Assembly (NCBI GenBank): GCA_900317505.1
Contig: ONHB01000004.1
Location: forward strand, 62,001 to 126,000
Direction: 5' to 3'
DNA length: 64,000 nucleotides
From: an uncultured Lachnospiraceae bacterium
GTDB lineage: Bacteria > Bacillota > Clostridia > Lachnospirales > Lachnospiraceae
A program made the position numbers and the translations under genes. Numbering within the stretch: position 1 is the stretch's first letter; the number at the start of each line of letters is the position of its first letter. This document shows positions 8,724 through 18,890 of this stretch, piece after piece. The notes below the pieces were generated by a model. It worked only from the letters and a program-made list of their open reading frames with translations. It made no database searches and was not told the DNA's origin.

Positions 8724-9944
8724 TTATAAGCTGTCAAGACCTTCGTACATAGCGCCCATAGGTGCAATAACCGCTCCAATGATGACACCACAGATGCCCG
8801 CCAAAAGGACAATCATCAAAGGCTCCAGCATAGTAGTCAAGGCTTTGGTTGCCTCTTCTACCTCATCTTCATAGTAATCAGCCAATGTATCAAGCATAGC
8901 TTCTGTATTACCGGTTTCTTCACCGATACGTACCATGTGATACACCATGGGAGGAAAAAGTCCGGATTTTTCAAGCGGTGTCGATAACGGAACGCCCTGC
9001 ATAACGTCTGTCTTGGCATTCATCATGACATCACGGTAATACACATTGTTCATCGTCTCGCCTACGATCTGCACTGCATCCGGAATTGCAATACCGGCCG
9101 CAAGCATAGTGGAAAGATTGCGGGCAAAGCGTGCCGAACTCTGCTTGATGGTAAGATTACCAAGTAATGGTGCTTTGATAGCCACTCTATGGAATAATCC
9201 TTTTCCAGTAGCCGTCTTGGAAAAATATCCAACACCTGCGACTATTGCAGCAATAATAACTAAAAGCAAAACAAAATGTGCCTGCACATAGTCAGAAACC
9301 GCAACTACCGCCAATGTAATCTTCGGCATATCAATATCCATATCAGCAAACATACCCATGAATGTCGGAACTACAAATTCCAGCATGACAATGACTACCG
9401 CAAAGGCTACGATCAAAACAATGATCGGATAGGTCATGGCACTTTTTACCATTGCCTGTAGCTTGGCACTCTGCTCAAACTGCTGCGCCATACGCTCAAA
9501 CGATACATCCAGATTACCGGAAGCCTCACCTGCAGCAACCATATGGCAAAGCAGCTCCGGGAACACATCCCCTCTCATTCTCATCGCTATGGCTAAGCTA
9601 TCACCTTTCTGGACTGAGTTGGAAACCTCCACGAGCGCTTCCTGAAGCGTCGGATTTTCTGTCTGTTCGGCTAACATTTTTAAAGTTTCAATAATGGTAA
9701 CACCGGCTCTGTTTAAGCTGACAAACTGGCGGCAGAGCAAAGATAAATCCCTTGTCTTAACCTTTTTCTTTCCAAAAGAGCCCAACGAAATTTCTTTATT
9801 GAGGGCACTACCTTCTTTTAATTCAATGATCGTCATACCATCTTTTTTTAACTGCTCAGAAGCCTTTGCCTGGCTCTCAACCTCAAGACTTCCTTTTACC
9901 TGCTTGCCTTTTCCGTCAATCGCAACGTATGTAAATATTGCCAC
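8724..9944 (-). CDS. pilC: Type IV pilus inner-membrane platform protein
   Basis: This 406-residue polytopic protein is the membrane rotor/platform that couples the assembly ATPase to pilin polymerisation. It has the family pattern of two related T2SSF domains (about 70-190 and 270-395). Membrane helices lie at about 170-190, 220-240 and 375-395. Motifs seen include FxRQFVSLNRAGV-like near 67-80, GEASGNLD near 137, and the mirrored IGEETGNTE near 340. The length equals that of PilC/GspF. It starts with GTG at 9944, chosen because GGGAGGT lies 7 bases upstream and the family N-terminus (FxYVAIDGKGK) follows directly. It is the second gene of the operon after pilB. Confidence 0.96.
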   Translation of the reverse strand: MAIFTYVAIDGKGKQVKGSLEVESQAKASEQLKKDGMTIIELKEGSALNKEISLGSFGKKKVKTRDLSLLCRQFVSLNRAGVTIIETLKMLAEQTENPTLQEALVEVSNSVQKGDSLAIAMRMRGDVFPELLCHMVAAGEASGNLDVSFERMAQQFEQSAKLQAMVKSAMTYPIIVLIVAFAVVIVMLEFVVPTFMGMFADMDIDMPKITLAVVAVSDYVQAHFVLLLVIIAAIVAGVGYFSKTATGKGLFHRVAIKAPLLGNLTIKQSSARFARNLSTMLAAGIAIPDAVQIVGETMNNVYYRDVMMNAKTDVMQGVPLSTPLEKSGLFPPMVYHMVRIGEETGNTEAMLDTLADYYEDEVEEATKALTTMLEPLMIVLLAGICGVIIGAVIAPMGAMYEGLDSL

Positions 9945-9998
9945 CTGACTACCTCCCTTATCATCGTATTCCTGTCATATTTGTATTGTGACGATACC

Positions 9999-11699
9999 TT
10001 ATGAATCAAATGAAACCTTGATCATCTCAGATACCGATGTAATTCCCTCTAAAACATAATTGGTCGCGCTCATACGAAGTGTATACATGCCCTCTTCCAA
10101 AGCTGCCTGTTTGATATGTTCTGCATCCTCGCCGGATGCGATAACCTTTCGTACTTTGGGAGTAACCTCCATAATCTCATACACACCAATACGACCTTTG
10201 AAGCCGTTGTTGTCACAGCTTGAGCAGCCGACCGGTTCGTAAATCTCAACCTGTTCATCCGGTCCAAAACCAAGAAGTTCAAGCTGATCTGCATTGGCCA
10301 GCACTTTCTTTTTGCACCTCGGGCAAAGCCTTCGCACCAGACGCTGTGCAATGATACCAACTGTCGAATCCGCGATCAGATATTCCGGCAATCCCATATC
10401 CGCCAGACGGGTAATGGTACTGGCAGCCGAGTTGGTATGCAACGTACTTACCACCAGGTGACCGGTGATAGAAGCCTGAACCGCAATGGATGCCGTTTCC
10501 TCATCACGAATCTCACCGATCATGATGATGTCCGGATCCTGACGTAGAATGGATCTTAATGCAGAAGCAAAGGTAAGCCCCGCTTTGGCATTGGTCTGAA
10601 CCTGATTGATACCGGCCACATTAGCCTCGACAGGATCTTCTACCGTAATAATATTAACATCTTCTTTATTTAATTCACTAAGTGCCGTATAAAGTGTCGT
10701 TGATTTACCGGAACCGGTGGGGCCGGTAACAAGGATGATACCATGCGGATTCATCAATATGTGATCAAACAGCTTCAGGTCATGATCATTGAAACCAAGC
10801 TCTGCTTTGTCTCTTGTCAATGCATTTTTGTTGGTAAGACGCATTACGACTTTTTCGCCATATACCGTAGGAAGAATAGATACACGGATATCAAACTCCC
10901 TGCCGTCTACAAAGGATGTGATTCGACCATCCTGCGGTTTACGCTTTTCGGCGATATCCATGCCACCGACAACCTTTAGTCTGGCTACGATAGCCGGAAG
11001 CATCTTGATATTGTATGTCATCCGTTCGTGGAGCGCACCATCAATTCGATAGCGGACACGAACCTTTTTCTCTAAAGCTTCTATATGTATATCGGATGTT
11101 CTCTGACGAACCGCCTGCTCAATCATGCTGTTGACAAGCTGTACGATAGGCGAGTTGTTGACATCGTCGTTCATCGCTTCAATTTCATCATCAGCGAACA
11201 GATCTGCTCTTTCCGACTCAAAATCATTGGCTGCCTTCAGCGCTTCGGCATTGCCATAATATTTGTCAATCGCAACCATGATCTCTCCGGGTGTGGCAAC
11301 CATCGGATCAATCATGCGGTTCGTAACCATAGACAGGTCGTCAATCGCAAGCATATCCATCGGATCTGCCATGGCAACGCGGATAATATTAACATTGCGA
11401 TCGTCATAACAATAAGGAATTGCCGTGTATTTTTTTAACAATTCCACATCAAACATCGAAATCAAGTCGTCCGGTATGCGTGAATCCTGCAAGTTGGCTC
11501 TGTCATATCCCATCTGATGACACAAAGCGTCGGCCATAATATCATCTGTAATATATCCATCAGACACGAGTATCTCACCAAGACGGCGTTTCTTTATCTT
11601 TTGCGATTCCAAAGCCTGATCAAGCTGCTCCTGTGTAATAACACCCTCGGCCATCAGAATATCACCGATACGCATCTTTCTTCTGCCCAACAAACTCAT
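9999..11699 (-). CDS. pilB: Type IV pilus extension ATPase
   Basis: This 566-residue cytoplasmic ATPase powers pilus extension. The N-terminal 150 residues are a MshEN/GSPII_E_N domain with the repeated LGExLVxxGxIT-type pattern. MshEN domains can bind c-di-GMP, but key residues were not checked in detail. The motor domain has a Walker A (GPTGSGKST, about 328), an Asp box (TVEDPVE), a Walker B (IIMIGEIRDEETA) and a His box (STLHTNSA). Four cysteines in two CxxC pairs (CPRC near 460 and CSSC near 494) form the zinc site seen in PilB/GspE. It is the first gene of the pilus operon and follows a leader with a hairpin and a candidate promoter. The retraction ATPase PilT is encoded 30 kb away. Confidence 0.97.
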   Translation of the reverse strand: MSLLGRRKMRIGDILMAEGVITQEQLDQALESQKIKKRRLGEILVSDGYITDDIMADALCHQMGYDRANLQDSRIPDDLISMFDVELLKKYTAIPYCYDDRNVNIIRVAMADPMDMLAIDDLSMVTNRMIDPMVATPGEIMVAIDKYYGNAEALKAANDFESERADLFADDEIEAMNDDVNNSPIVQLVNSMIEQAVRQRTSDIHIEALEKKVRVRYRIDGALHERMTYNIKMLPAIVARLKVVGGMDIAEKRKPQDGRITSFVDGREFDIRVSILPTVYGEKVVMRLTNKNALTRDKAELGFNDHDLKLFDHILMNPHGIILVTGPTGSGKSTTLYTALSELNKEDVNIITVEDPVEANVAGINQVQTNAKAGLTFASALRSILRQDPDIIMIGEIRDEETASIAVQASITGHLVVSTLHTNSAASTITRLADMGLPEYLIADSTVGIIAQRLVRRLCPRCKKKVLANADQLELLGFGPDEQVEIYEPVGCSSCDNNGFKGRIGVYEIMEVTPKVRKVIASGEDAEHIKQAALEEGMYTLRMSATNYVLEGITSVSEMIKVSFDS

Positions 11700-11762
11700 A
11701 CCATTTTACCCCATTGTATTTAGATTTTTAAACCAAATATTAAACATCTTTAATTTTTTTTA

Positions 11763-11792
11763 AACAATTAGGCATAGAAATCCCTAATTGTT
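11763..11792 (-). promoter_or_regulatory. Hairpin in the pil operon leader
   Basis: The 10-base arms AACAATTAGG (11763-11772) and CCTAATTGTT (11783-11792) pair perfectly around a 10-base loop, about 65 bases before the pilB start on the minus strand. The downstream side is A-rich rather than U-rich, so it does not look like an intrinsic terminator. It may be a leader structure or a protein-binding palindrome. Apart from this hairpin and the promoter sites listed next, the 365-base gap 11700-12064 holds only AT-rich sequence. Confidence 0.45.
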
Positions 11793-11806
11793 AAATTTAT
11801 GTAAAC

Positions 11807-11835
11807 ATTTTATCATGTATCATGTGCAAAAGCAA
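11807..11835 (-). promoter_or_regulatory. Candidate sigma-A promoter of the pil operon
   Basis: On the minus strand a -35 TTGCTT (11830-11835) and a -10 TAAAAT (11807-11812) are separated by 17 bases. Transcription would start near 11800 and give a leader of about 100 bases containing the hairpin at 11763-11792. This is a sequence match only. Confidence 0.5.
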
Positions 11836-11978
11836 CTTTTTGAAATGGTTTTTTTATGTTCATTTTGCACAAAATTTCACCATGCTTTTATTTCATTATA
11901 ATCAAAAAACATCCTTTTTTACTATAGTTGTATTTATTGCCGCCAGCCTTCGATAAACTGTCATTTGTAAACTTTATG

Positions 11979-12024
11979 TAACAAATATTTATATAATGAT
12001 TTTCCAATCAATATTTGTTATAAT
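11979..12024 (+). promoter_or_regulatory. Extended -10 promoter and 11-bp inverted repeat before the YfhO-like gene
   Basis: An extended -10 element TGTTATAAT (12016-12024) lies 41 bases before the ATG at 12065. A second TATAAT is at 11992-11997. A perfect 11-base inverted repeat, TAACAAATATT (11979-11989) and AATATTTGTTA (12010-12020), overlaps this region with half-site centres 31 bases apart, close to three helical turns. This is the arrangement expected of an operator for a dimeric regulator, though AT-rich DNA can give such repeats by chance. Confidence 0.45.
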
Positions 12025-12064
12025 AACCGTACTTGAGTTTTATCAAATTACAAGGAGACCAGCT

Positions 12065-15000
12065 ATGAAAAAATATTTATACAGCATTCAAAAACAATTG
12101 CCACAGATTACCATCCTTTTTATTCTTGCAATTTTTCTGCATTCAATACCATTACTTTTCAAGACTGCAGGATATGGCACCTTAATGATACCTGTTGCAG
12201 CCAGCATTTATCAGATCATATTGTATTCTGTATCTGCCCTGACGATGTATTATTTCTTATATACCGAATTTCATGACAATGATATTCCCGTTATTTTTAT
12301 TTTTTTATTCTCCCTGAGTTACAGCATGTCCTCCTGTGTTGTAATCCAGAGTAGTGATTCAGCCTTCCTTGTATTAGTTTGTTTATTTCCTATTTTAATC
12401 TCATCATACAAAAAAATGCTTTTGCATAATAAAACTATTTTATTTGTTATAATACTAAGCCTCTGTTTTATTTTTCAGCCTGTTATTACACTAACAATCT
12501 GTATACTTTTGTTTTTTTATACATTGATATCTATTAATCCTTCTCCTTATGCCAGACATGCACAGTGTCTGCATTATGTGCTTTCTGCTCTCTTCTCCTT
12601 TTTTCTTTCGGCATTTACCGCATTACCCCGGTTAGTAGAGTATTTCAATTATGCCAACGTTTTTTCATACTCCGGTTTTCAGCAATTACTTCCCGCCGGC
12701 GCTTTTTTTTCGCGCTTTTTATTTGGATCCGTTTCTTCAACAATATTTGAAGGGTTGCGGGGAATCAATTTATATTTCGGAGGATTTGCATTCACATGTT
12801 TTATACTCTATTTCTTTAATTCCTCAATTCCGGTCAGGGAAAGAATCAATACACTTTGCATCACTGTAATGTCTTTGTGTATATTGGAATTTTCATCATT
12901 GCAATATATCGTAGAGGGCTTCTCTACATTAAATTCAATTTATATATACTATACCTTTATATTTATTTTTTATTTTATTTACATTGCTTCTAAGTGTATC
13001 CCTCATTTAAACAAGTTAAAACCCACAGACCTCATTTTTACAGGATTATTTATTATCACAATCCTCGTTTTTTCTTTTGTCTGCAATAAAAATAACTTTC
13101 ATCCATTAGCCCTTAATACTGGAATCTTTTTTATCATCTGTTATTTTGTTTTATTATGCTTATTTAAACAACGCGGTAACAATCCACTTCTTTTGCGGAT
13201 TGTTCTCATTCTGACCGTTTTTGAATTAGCCTTCAATTTTCTGCTTTTAAGCTACAAAGAATTTTTACCGGATAATTGCGGAAGTGTCCATGGCTTCGAC
13301 TGGAGCTGGGTATATACAAGCGACACAACCGACGCTTTTTCTGACAGTGCTGACGACATATCTGACATTTCCAAGAATGAAACCATTGCACAGACTGAGG
13401 AAATCGAACTGGATAAGGATGTTTCTGACTTTATAACAAACCACAGAGCAAACAATGAAATGATATTAATTGAGAAATTACAGAAAATTGCTGTTTCTTC
13501 TGACTTAGCTGCAGACAGTTCCGGATATACCAAGAACTATTTTGAAAAAGCCAATGAAGCATGTCATTCACTGGGAATAGAAAAAGATCTGTTTTCTATT
13601 GTCAATGATGTTTCGTATTCATTTGAAGAAGGCAATTCATATTCTATTACCCCGGAAGGACATGATCTTTTCTATATAGAGAGTCTGTCTACACCTTATG
13701 ATACGGATATTGTCGCAGCAAAATTCAATATGTTTTGCTCTGCTAATAATGTATACATTACAACTGATTCTACTACGGCAATTTATAAGTTGGGAGATAT
13801 AAAAAGCAATTCTGGTGGGTATTTCCTGCTTCCTATTTCCCGGCAAGTTGGCTGCAACTTCAAAATATTCTGTTACTCCCTGAATCCGGATGTATACCAG
13901 GCTATAGAAAAAATTGTACAAAATGATTCTGTCAATACATCTGATAGTATTAACATGACCCTTTATTATATCGGAACTGTATTAAGCCTCACTGGAATCT
14001 TTTTATTATTGTTATTTATAATTAATAGGAAAGCAACTCTCAAAAGCTATCTTTTAGACAAAAAAACTAAGTTTTCCCATTTGGGCATATTTCATACTAT
14101 TAATAATTATATCAGAAACAATAAAGTATATTTCCTGTCCTTCTTCATTCCCATTGGCATCTACATTCTTACTTTTATTGTTTTCAACATATACCCTTTT
14201 GGATCTAATACTCTCTTGGCAGGCGATGGTCTGTTATCCGTTTATGCCGGATACCATGATGCTCTGGCTCAATTTCAAAGCGGAAACATTTCATTCAGCC
14301 AAACCGCTGCATATGGATACTCATTTGCTCCATGGTCACCCATAACTTTGCTCATGATGCTTTTTATCCCTGCTGATTTTCTGTTTGAATGGATACATAT
14401 TTCCATGGTGTTCTCCTATGGGCTCATCTCTTTGTGTACCGTTTTCTATTTAACACACCGTCTGGCAGGGCCAAGAGCAGATAAGAAGGATATTAAATTG
14501 ATCATTCCCGGACTCATCTACAGCATGAGTTCTTATATGCTTGTAATGCACGGCTATTTCAACTGGTATTATTCGTTTATGTTATTGCCATTGCTCATTC
14601 TGGCATTCGAAAGATTAGTATATAAAAAGAAGTGGGAGCTCTATGTACTCCTTTTATCTTTTTTGATGTGCAATGATATCCAGATTGCATATCATGTTTG
14701 CATTTTGCTTGCCTTATTGTTTATTTTATCAAAATTTGACAATATAAAAGACTTTATTAAGAGAGGAATCCTCTTTGCCTCTGCATCTATACTGTCTGCA
14801 GTAAACAGTTTTTTATATCTGTCCACAATGTTTTTATCCAGAAGTGGCTCCGGATATGAAAAACAAGACAGCATACTTCCACACTTTGGTCTCTTTGGTT
14901 CTTTTTTTGCCGAATGGAAACAACATTTGATTTTCAGCTTTGTAAATCCTGTTTCAAAAGCTGATAACTCTATTTCTCTATATGCATCTATTCTTATTGT

Positions 15001-16633
15001 ATTTATTTTAATTTTATATATGATTGCAAAGCAATTTTCTCTAAAAGAAAAGCTTCGCAGACTGATACCAATTATCCTGTTATATCTGTCATTCAACGAA
15101 CAGGTATTAACCTATGTTGTCAACGGCTTTCACTATCAGTCAAACGTACCAAACCGTCATGTGTATATCTTAATGTTTTTACTTGCAATATTAACCTATG
15201 ATACAATTTTCCAGCTATATGAAAACTGGCAAAGAATAAGCACTCTGGTTGCTGCTTTCTTGACGGTCCTACTATTCCTCTGTTGTTATATTTTTGGTGG
15301 AAACGTAAAACCAATTTCCTTATTTGTATCTCTTGTTTTTATTATTATATATTGCACAATTTTATTAATGCCAAAGCACTTTAAAGTCAGCAAAACTCAT
15401 ATATTAATCGGACTAATCATCAGCGAATTTTCAGTCAACAGTCTTTTTCTTACTGCCAATTACGGTTTGGCTGATTACTCCGTTATCGGTAATCAATCCG
15501 CCATGACATCATATACGCACGCATTAACTATGGAGGACAATGAACATTATGCGACGTTTCCGGCCTCTCAGATTGTCAACAACGGCATGATATTTCAGAT
15601 AAAAACAAATGACGGATTTATTCCTTTTATGCCAAATGAAAAAATAAATTACCAAATCCTATATGGCGGATTTTGTGGAACCAATTATATATCAAATACA
15701 CATGGAAGCACTTACGCTAACAATGCTTTATTTGCTGTCCGATATATCTTTATCCCAAGATTTGCTACAAACAGTATTACCGATTTATATCGATATGATT
15801 ACTTAGGATCAATAAACAACTACTATGTATTCGAAAACAAGGATGCCGGTCCACTGGGATATTTTGCGTCTTCTTCTATCAAAGATGTTAAAGCAGATAA
15901 ATATAACATTAATACATTGAACACTTACGTAAAAACGCTATTGCAATCAGATGAGAATCTATATCATATTAATTACTTTGCCAATTCGGAATTAAATGAT
16001 ACTCAATATGGAAGTTATTGCTTTTATACAAAAAAAGAAAAAACCATTTCGGTCAATGATGTTTTTGATTTATCTACTAATAATACTTCCACCGAACTTT
16101 TATCCAGAGAATATTATACAGAGTTTACGTTACCGGCGAAAGAAAACGGAATGGCTTATTTGTATGCCAATGAATTAATTCCTTTAGGACAGATTAAAAA
16201 AGATCACACCTACCATTTTTCTGTTTTAGGTTTAAAGCTGATTGAACCAAACTATTATCAATATTGCACAATTAATGATAATGTATATTACCAATTGACC
16301 AACTATTTAAAAAATAATAAAATCAATAATTTTAAAACTCATAACAATAAAATCAGTTTTGATGTTGATTATCCGGAGACTGGCTTTACCTTTATGAACA
16401 TGGCATATAATGACGGCTGGAATGTATACATAGATGGTAAGGAAACAAGTATACAAAGCTTTAATAATGCAGCACTGCTAATACCAACACCGAGCGGTAA
16501 ACATCATATTGAAATGATATATGATAGCCTGAATATTCCGGCAGCTATTGTTTCTATAGCAGGATGGTCAGTTACTATATTTTTGCTTCTTGCTTCCTTA
16601 ATTAGAAAAATAGCTGTAAGCAAAAAAAAATAA
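12065..16633 (+). CDS. Double-length YfhO-family membrane protein
   Basis: This 1522-residue protein has more than 20 predicted membrane helices and resembles the YfhO family. These are GT-C-type proteins linked to glycosylation of surface polymers such as teichoic acids. It appears to hold two modules. The first (about 1-650) has membrane helices then a soluble domain at about 430-620. The second (about 680-1522) has the family's early acidic loop (AGDGLLSVYAGYHDA), helices, and a long extracellular C-terminal domain ending in a last helix. The modules share local patterns such as YSMSSC near 105 and YSMSSY near 820, followed by a similar helix. The first module lacks the acidic loop. The start was moved to 12065, where AAGGAG lies 9 bases upstream. 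The single-module form is the usual length, about 850 residues. Confidence 0.85.
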   Translation: MKKYLYSIQKQLPQITILFILAIFLHSIPLLFKTAGYGTLMIPVAASIYQIILYSVSALTMYYFLYTEFHDNDIPVIFIFLFSLSYSMSSCVVIQSSDSAFLVLVCLFPILISSYKKMLLHNKTILFVIILSLCFIFQPVITLTICILLFFYTLISINPSPYARHAQCLHYVLSALFSFFLSAFTALPRLVEYFNYANVFSYSGFQQLLPAGAFFSRFLFGSVSSTIFEGLRGINLYFGGFAFTCFILYFFNSSIPVRERINTLCITVMSLCILEFSSLQYIVEGFSTLNSIYIYYTFIFIFYFIYIASKCIPHLNKLKPTDLIFTGLFIITILVFSFVCNKNNFHPLALNTGIFFIICYFVLLCLFKQRGNNPLLLRIVLILTVFELAFNFLLLSYKEFLPDNCGSVHGFDWSWVYTSDTTDAFSDSADDISDISKNETIAQTEEIELDKDVSDFITNHRANNEMILIEKLQKIAVSSDLAADSSGYTKNYFEKANEACHSLGIEKDLFSIVNDVSYSFEEGNSYSITPEGHDLFYIESLSTPYDTDIVAAKFNMFCSANNVYITTDSTTAIYKLGDIKSNSGGYFLLPISRQVGCNFKIFCYSLNPDVYQAIEKIVQNDSVNTSDSINMTLYYIGTVLSLTGIFLLLLFIINRKATLKSYLLDKKTKFSHLGIFHTINNYIRNNKVYFLSFFIPIGIYILTFIVFNIYPFGSNTLLAGDGLLSVYAGYHDALAQFQSGNISFSQTAAYGYSFAPWSPITLLMMLFIPADFLFEWIHISMVFSYGLISLCTVFYLTHRLAGPRADKKDIKLIIPGLIYSMSSYMLVMHGYFNWYYSFMLLPLLILAFERLVYKKKWELYVLLLSFLMCNDIQIAYHVCILLALLFILSKFDNIKDFIKRGILFASASILSAVNSFLYLSTMFLSRSGSGYEKQDSILPHFGLFGSFFAEWKQHLIFSFVNPVSKADNSISLYASILIVFILILYMIAKQFSLKEKLRRLIPIILLYLSFNEQVLTYVVNGFHYQSNVPNRHVYILMFLLAILTYDTIFQLYENWQRISTLVAAFLTVLLFLCCYIFGGNVKPISLFVSLVFIIIYCTILLMPKHFKVSKTHILIGLIISEFSVNSLFLTANYGLADYSVIGNQSAMTSYTHALTMEDNEHYATFPASQIVNNGMIFQIKTNDGFIPFMPNEKINYQILYGGFCGTNYISNTHGSTYANNALFAVRYIFIPRFATNSITDLYRYDYLGSINNYYVFENKDAGPLGYFASSSIKDVKADKYNINTLNTYVKTLLQSDENLYHINYFANSELNDTQYGSYCFYTKKEKTISVNDVFDLSTNNTSTELLSREYYTEFTLPAKENGMAYLYANELIPLGQIKKDHTYHFSVLGLKLIEPNYYQYCTINDNVYYQLTNYLKNNKINNFKTHNNKISFDVDYPETGFTFMNMAYNDGWNVYIDGKETSIQSFNNAALLIPTPSGKHHIEMIYDSLNIPAAIVSIAGWSVTIFLLLASLIRKIAVSKKK

Positions 16634-16639
16634 AAGCAA

Positions 16640-16680
16640 AAACAGATCAGTGATTTTATGATGATATCACTGATCTGTTT
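16640..16680. terminator. Bidirectional intrinsic terminator
   Basis: The 15-base arms AAACAGATCAGTGAT (16640-16654) and ATCACTGATCTGTTT (16666-16680) pair perfectly around an 11-base loop. It lies between two convergent genes, seven bases after one stop and five after the other. The minus-strand reading ends in five U residues, so it should work best for the glycan cluster, and it may serve both directions. Confidence 0.9.
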
Positions 16681-16684
16681 ACAT

Positions 16685-18529
16685 TTATTTTATATGAACC
16701 TTATATACATCGATCTCTCCTCTGAAACCTTGTTGTGTATACTCATATTCCAATTCATCTATACAGGGATTTATATCCATTAAGCTCTTTATAAACGTGC
16801 TTTCCGATATACCATTACCCATATTCTGCGTCAAATATTTCAAATCAAATTTATCGCCTTTGGAGAGCATCCCATCATCATCAATAAAGCATGCCCTCTC
16901 CAAAAGAAGGTAACATTCCCTTTTTTCTGTGCCGACATCATCAAATGGTATTTCAATCTGTTCCAAAAACTGTGGGGCATTAATTGCATATATAGTATGC
17001 ACATCCAACAATGCAGCTGAATACCATTCCAACGACCATGCTTTATTTGTCAAAAGAATAGTATTACTATCCTTGGTTATTTGTGTTAATCTTCTTAAAT
17101 CATCATCCGGAAACAAATACACAGCTCTGCTCTGTTTTTGATATAGAAGAGATGACATTATCATAAGAAATGTAATCAAATATGCAATCCATCTTCTACT
17201 ATAAAATATATGCTTCCACACATATATACACAGACACACAACAAGAATATCAAATACAGGCATCATATACATAACATAACGATCTGAGTATCTGCCCATT
17301 TCAAATATTTTCCCTGTATGTGCATTAAATGCAATTGTAGCAAACATTGCAAAAAACAATATCAGACAGAACCATTCCACATTTTGATTTACAAAGTGCG
17401 TTATTTTTTCTCTGTTGGATATCCACTTAAGGAATGGACTAATCACCTTATGCATAAATGGCTGAAACCATTTCTCATGTCTGCATACAAATACAAACAT
17501 AGCCAAAATGCATATTATTAATAAGAGTACTACAACCGTATTTAACAGGCAATACCTGTCATAAAGCCAAGGCACACCTAATGTATCTTCCGAAAAATAT
17601 GTCAGCAAATAATCCCAATTAAACCAAAATGGCATCTGTATCGTCTGGGATGCCGACAAATCCCTGCTTTGCAGGATACAGTATTTTGCTGAAGGATATA
17701 CTAACAGCATAGCTGCCACACCTAGCAAGGTAGTACCTGACAGAGCTACCATTTCCTTTTTTATATGCCACCTATTTATTACGAATAAAAACAGCATCTG
17801 CAACAAGGTCATAAAAAAGGCAAACACCAGAAACGAATAATGAGTAAATGCTCCTAGCATTACGACAAGCGTCAGCATGATATACTCCTTTAATGTCCCT
17901 ATAAATGCCTTTTTATATAACGATGTAAGAATCGCTATATATAACAATGTAAACATGGTGAGTAAAGCATACATTCTTATAAATACAACCGTATTGATTG
18001 CAGCTACAGAAAAACCATATAATATATTGACCAGTATTGAAATATACCCTGACCCAGACAATCTATATACAATATAGAAAATTGCAGCCTGACATATAGC
18101 AAAAGCCACTATATTAAGGAGCAATCCAAACCATAAAGAAAAAGTATCCGGCCAAAAAGAACATATAAAATGTAGAAGAATGCTATAAAGAGGGGGACTC
18201 TGGTCATATGCTGAATTATAATATATAGAATCAAAAGTAAATCTTTCACTTTCCTGAACCGTCAGATAATCATGAAAAATATCTCCTGATTTCCACTCCC
18301 CAAAATTCTTCAACTGTGAGGGCTCATTCGGATTGAAATTCCCAGTCGCATATATATATGGTTCATAATAACTGTTTGAAAATCCGTATGTCCATGGTTC
18401 ATCGGAGTGGAATCCTTTTTTATAATTTAAAAATAAAAAGGCAAGAAAAATAATTTGTAAAATAACCACTCCACAAAAAAGAATGCCTAAAATCAACTTT
18501 CTATTATTATTAATTTTATTTTTTTTCAT
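16685..18529 (-). CDS. GT-C family membrane glycosyltransferase
   Basis: This 614-residue polytopic protein has about 11 predicted membrane helices. The first extracytoplasmic loop carries the acidic motif HSDEPWTYG, typical of the catalytic loop in GT-C enzymes that use polyprenyl-phosphate sugars (RgtA/ArnT/PMT relatives). A soluble domain of about 130 residues follows the last helix. It is the most downstream gene of the glycan cluster and is separated from the DegT gene by about 360 bases. The start at 18529 (MKKNKINN, with GGAG 11 bases upstream) places the first helix near the N-terminus as in relatives. An in-frame ATG at 18607 would add 26 residues and is also possible. It probably transfers a lipid-linked sugar to a surface polymer or protein; donor and acceptor are unknown. 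Confidence 0.82.
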   Translation of the reverse strand: MKKNKINNNRKLILGILFCGVVILQIIFLAFLFLNYKKGFHSDEPWTYGFSNSYYEPYIYATGNFNPNEPSQLKNFGEWKSGDIFHDYLTVQESERFTFDSIYYNSAYDQSPPLYSILLHFICSFWPDTFSLWFGLLLNIVAFAICQAAIFYIVYRLSGSGYISILVNILYGFSVAAINTVVFIRMYALLTMFTLLYIAILTSLYKKAFIGTLKEYIMLTLVVMLGAFTHYSFLVFAFFMTLLQMLFLFVINRWHIKKEMVALSGTTLLGVAAMLLVYPSAKYCILQSRDLSASQTIQMPFWFNWDYLLTYFSEDTLGVPWLYDRYCLLNTVVVLLLIICILAMFVFVCRHEKWFQPFMHKVISPFLKWISNREKITHFVNQNVEWFCLILFFAMFATIAFNAHTGKIFEMGRYSDRYVMYMMPVFDILVVCLCIYVWKHIFYSRRWIAYLITFLMIMSSLLYQKQSRAVYLFPDDDLRRLTQITKDSNTILLTNKAWSLEWYSAALLDVHTIYAINAPQFLEQIEIPFDDVGTEKRECYLLLERACFIDDDGMLSKGDKFDLKYLTQNMGNGISESTFIKSLMDINPCIDELEYEYTQQGFRGEIDVYKVHIK

Positions 18530-18890
18530 AAAATATAAATCTCCAATTTTTTCAAAAGCCATTGAACTCTTTACATAATAAACTTCCCCCAAATATACAA
18601 AGTCCATTATTTTCTACACCTCTACTCACTAAAGTACATAAATGAGCCGATTGAATCAGAAACCGTATTACTACACAGGGGGATTTCTCGCAAAATAAAA
18701 TTGAAACAGCAAAATACTTGATTGCAAAAATAGCTATAGTGGAAAGCATCAAATGCTCAAAAATTTTTCCAACTTTATTCAAAAACTCATTGCCATTTTT
18801 AGGCAACACATATATGGGAAATTATTAAGAAGAGGCTTATGAAAAGAGTATATATTTTCTTACATCTCAATTATTCTATCTATTATATCT
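18530..18890. other. AT-rich gap between the GT-C and DegT genes
   Basis: This roughly 360-base stretch has no gene I can support. A minus-strand frame of 85 codons (18552-18809) overlaps the possible longer start of the GT-C gene and has no family signature. No convincing promoter or hairpin was seen. It may be decayed coding sequence. Confidence 0.4.

Noticed and set aside
11700..11960. c-di-GMP riboswitch in the pil operon leader
   Set aside because: No match to the conserved GEMM sequence was seen; only a simple hairpin is present.
18552..18809. An 85-codon minus-strand frame upstream of the GT-C gene
   Set aside because: It overlaps the GT-C gene's possible start, has no ribosome-binding site and shows no recognisable domain.
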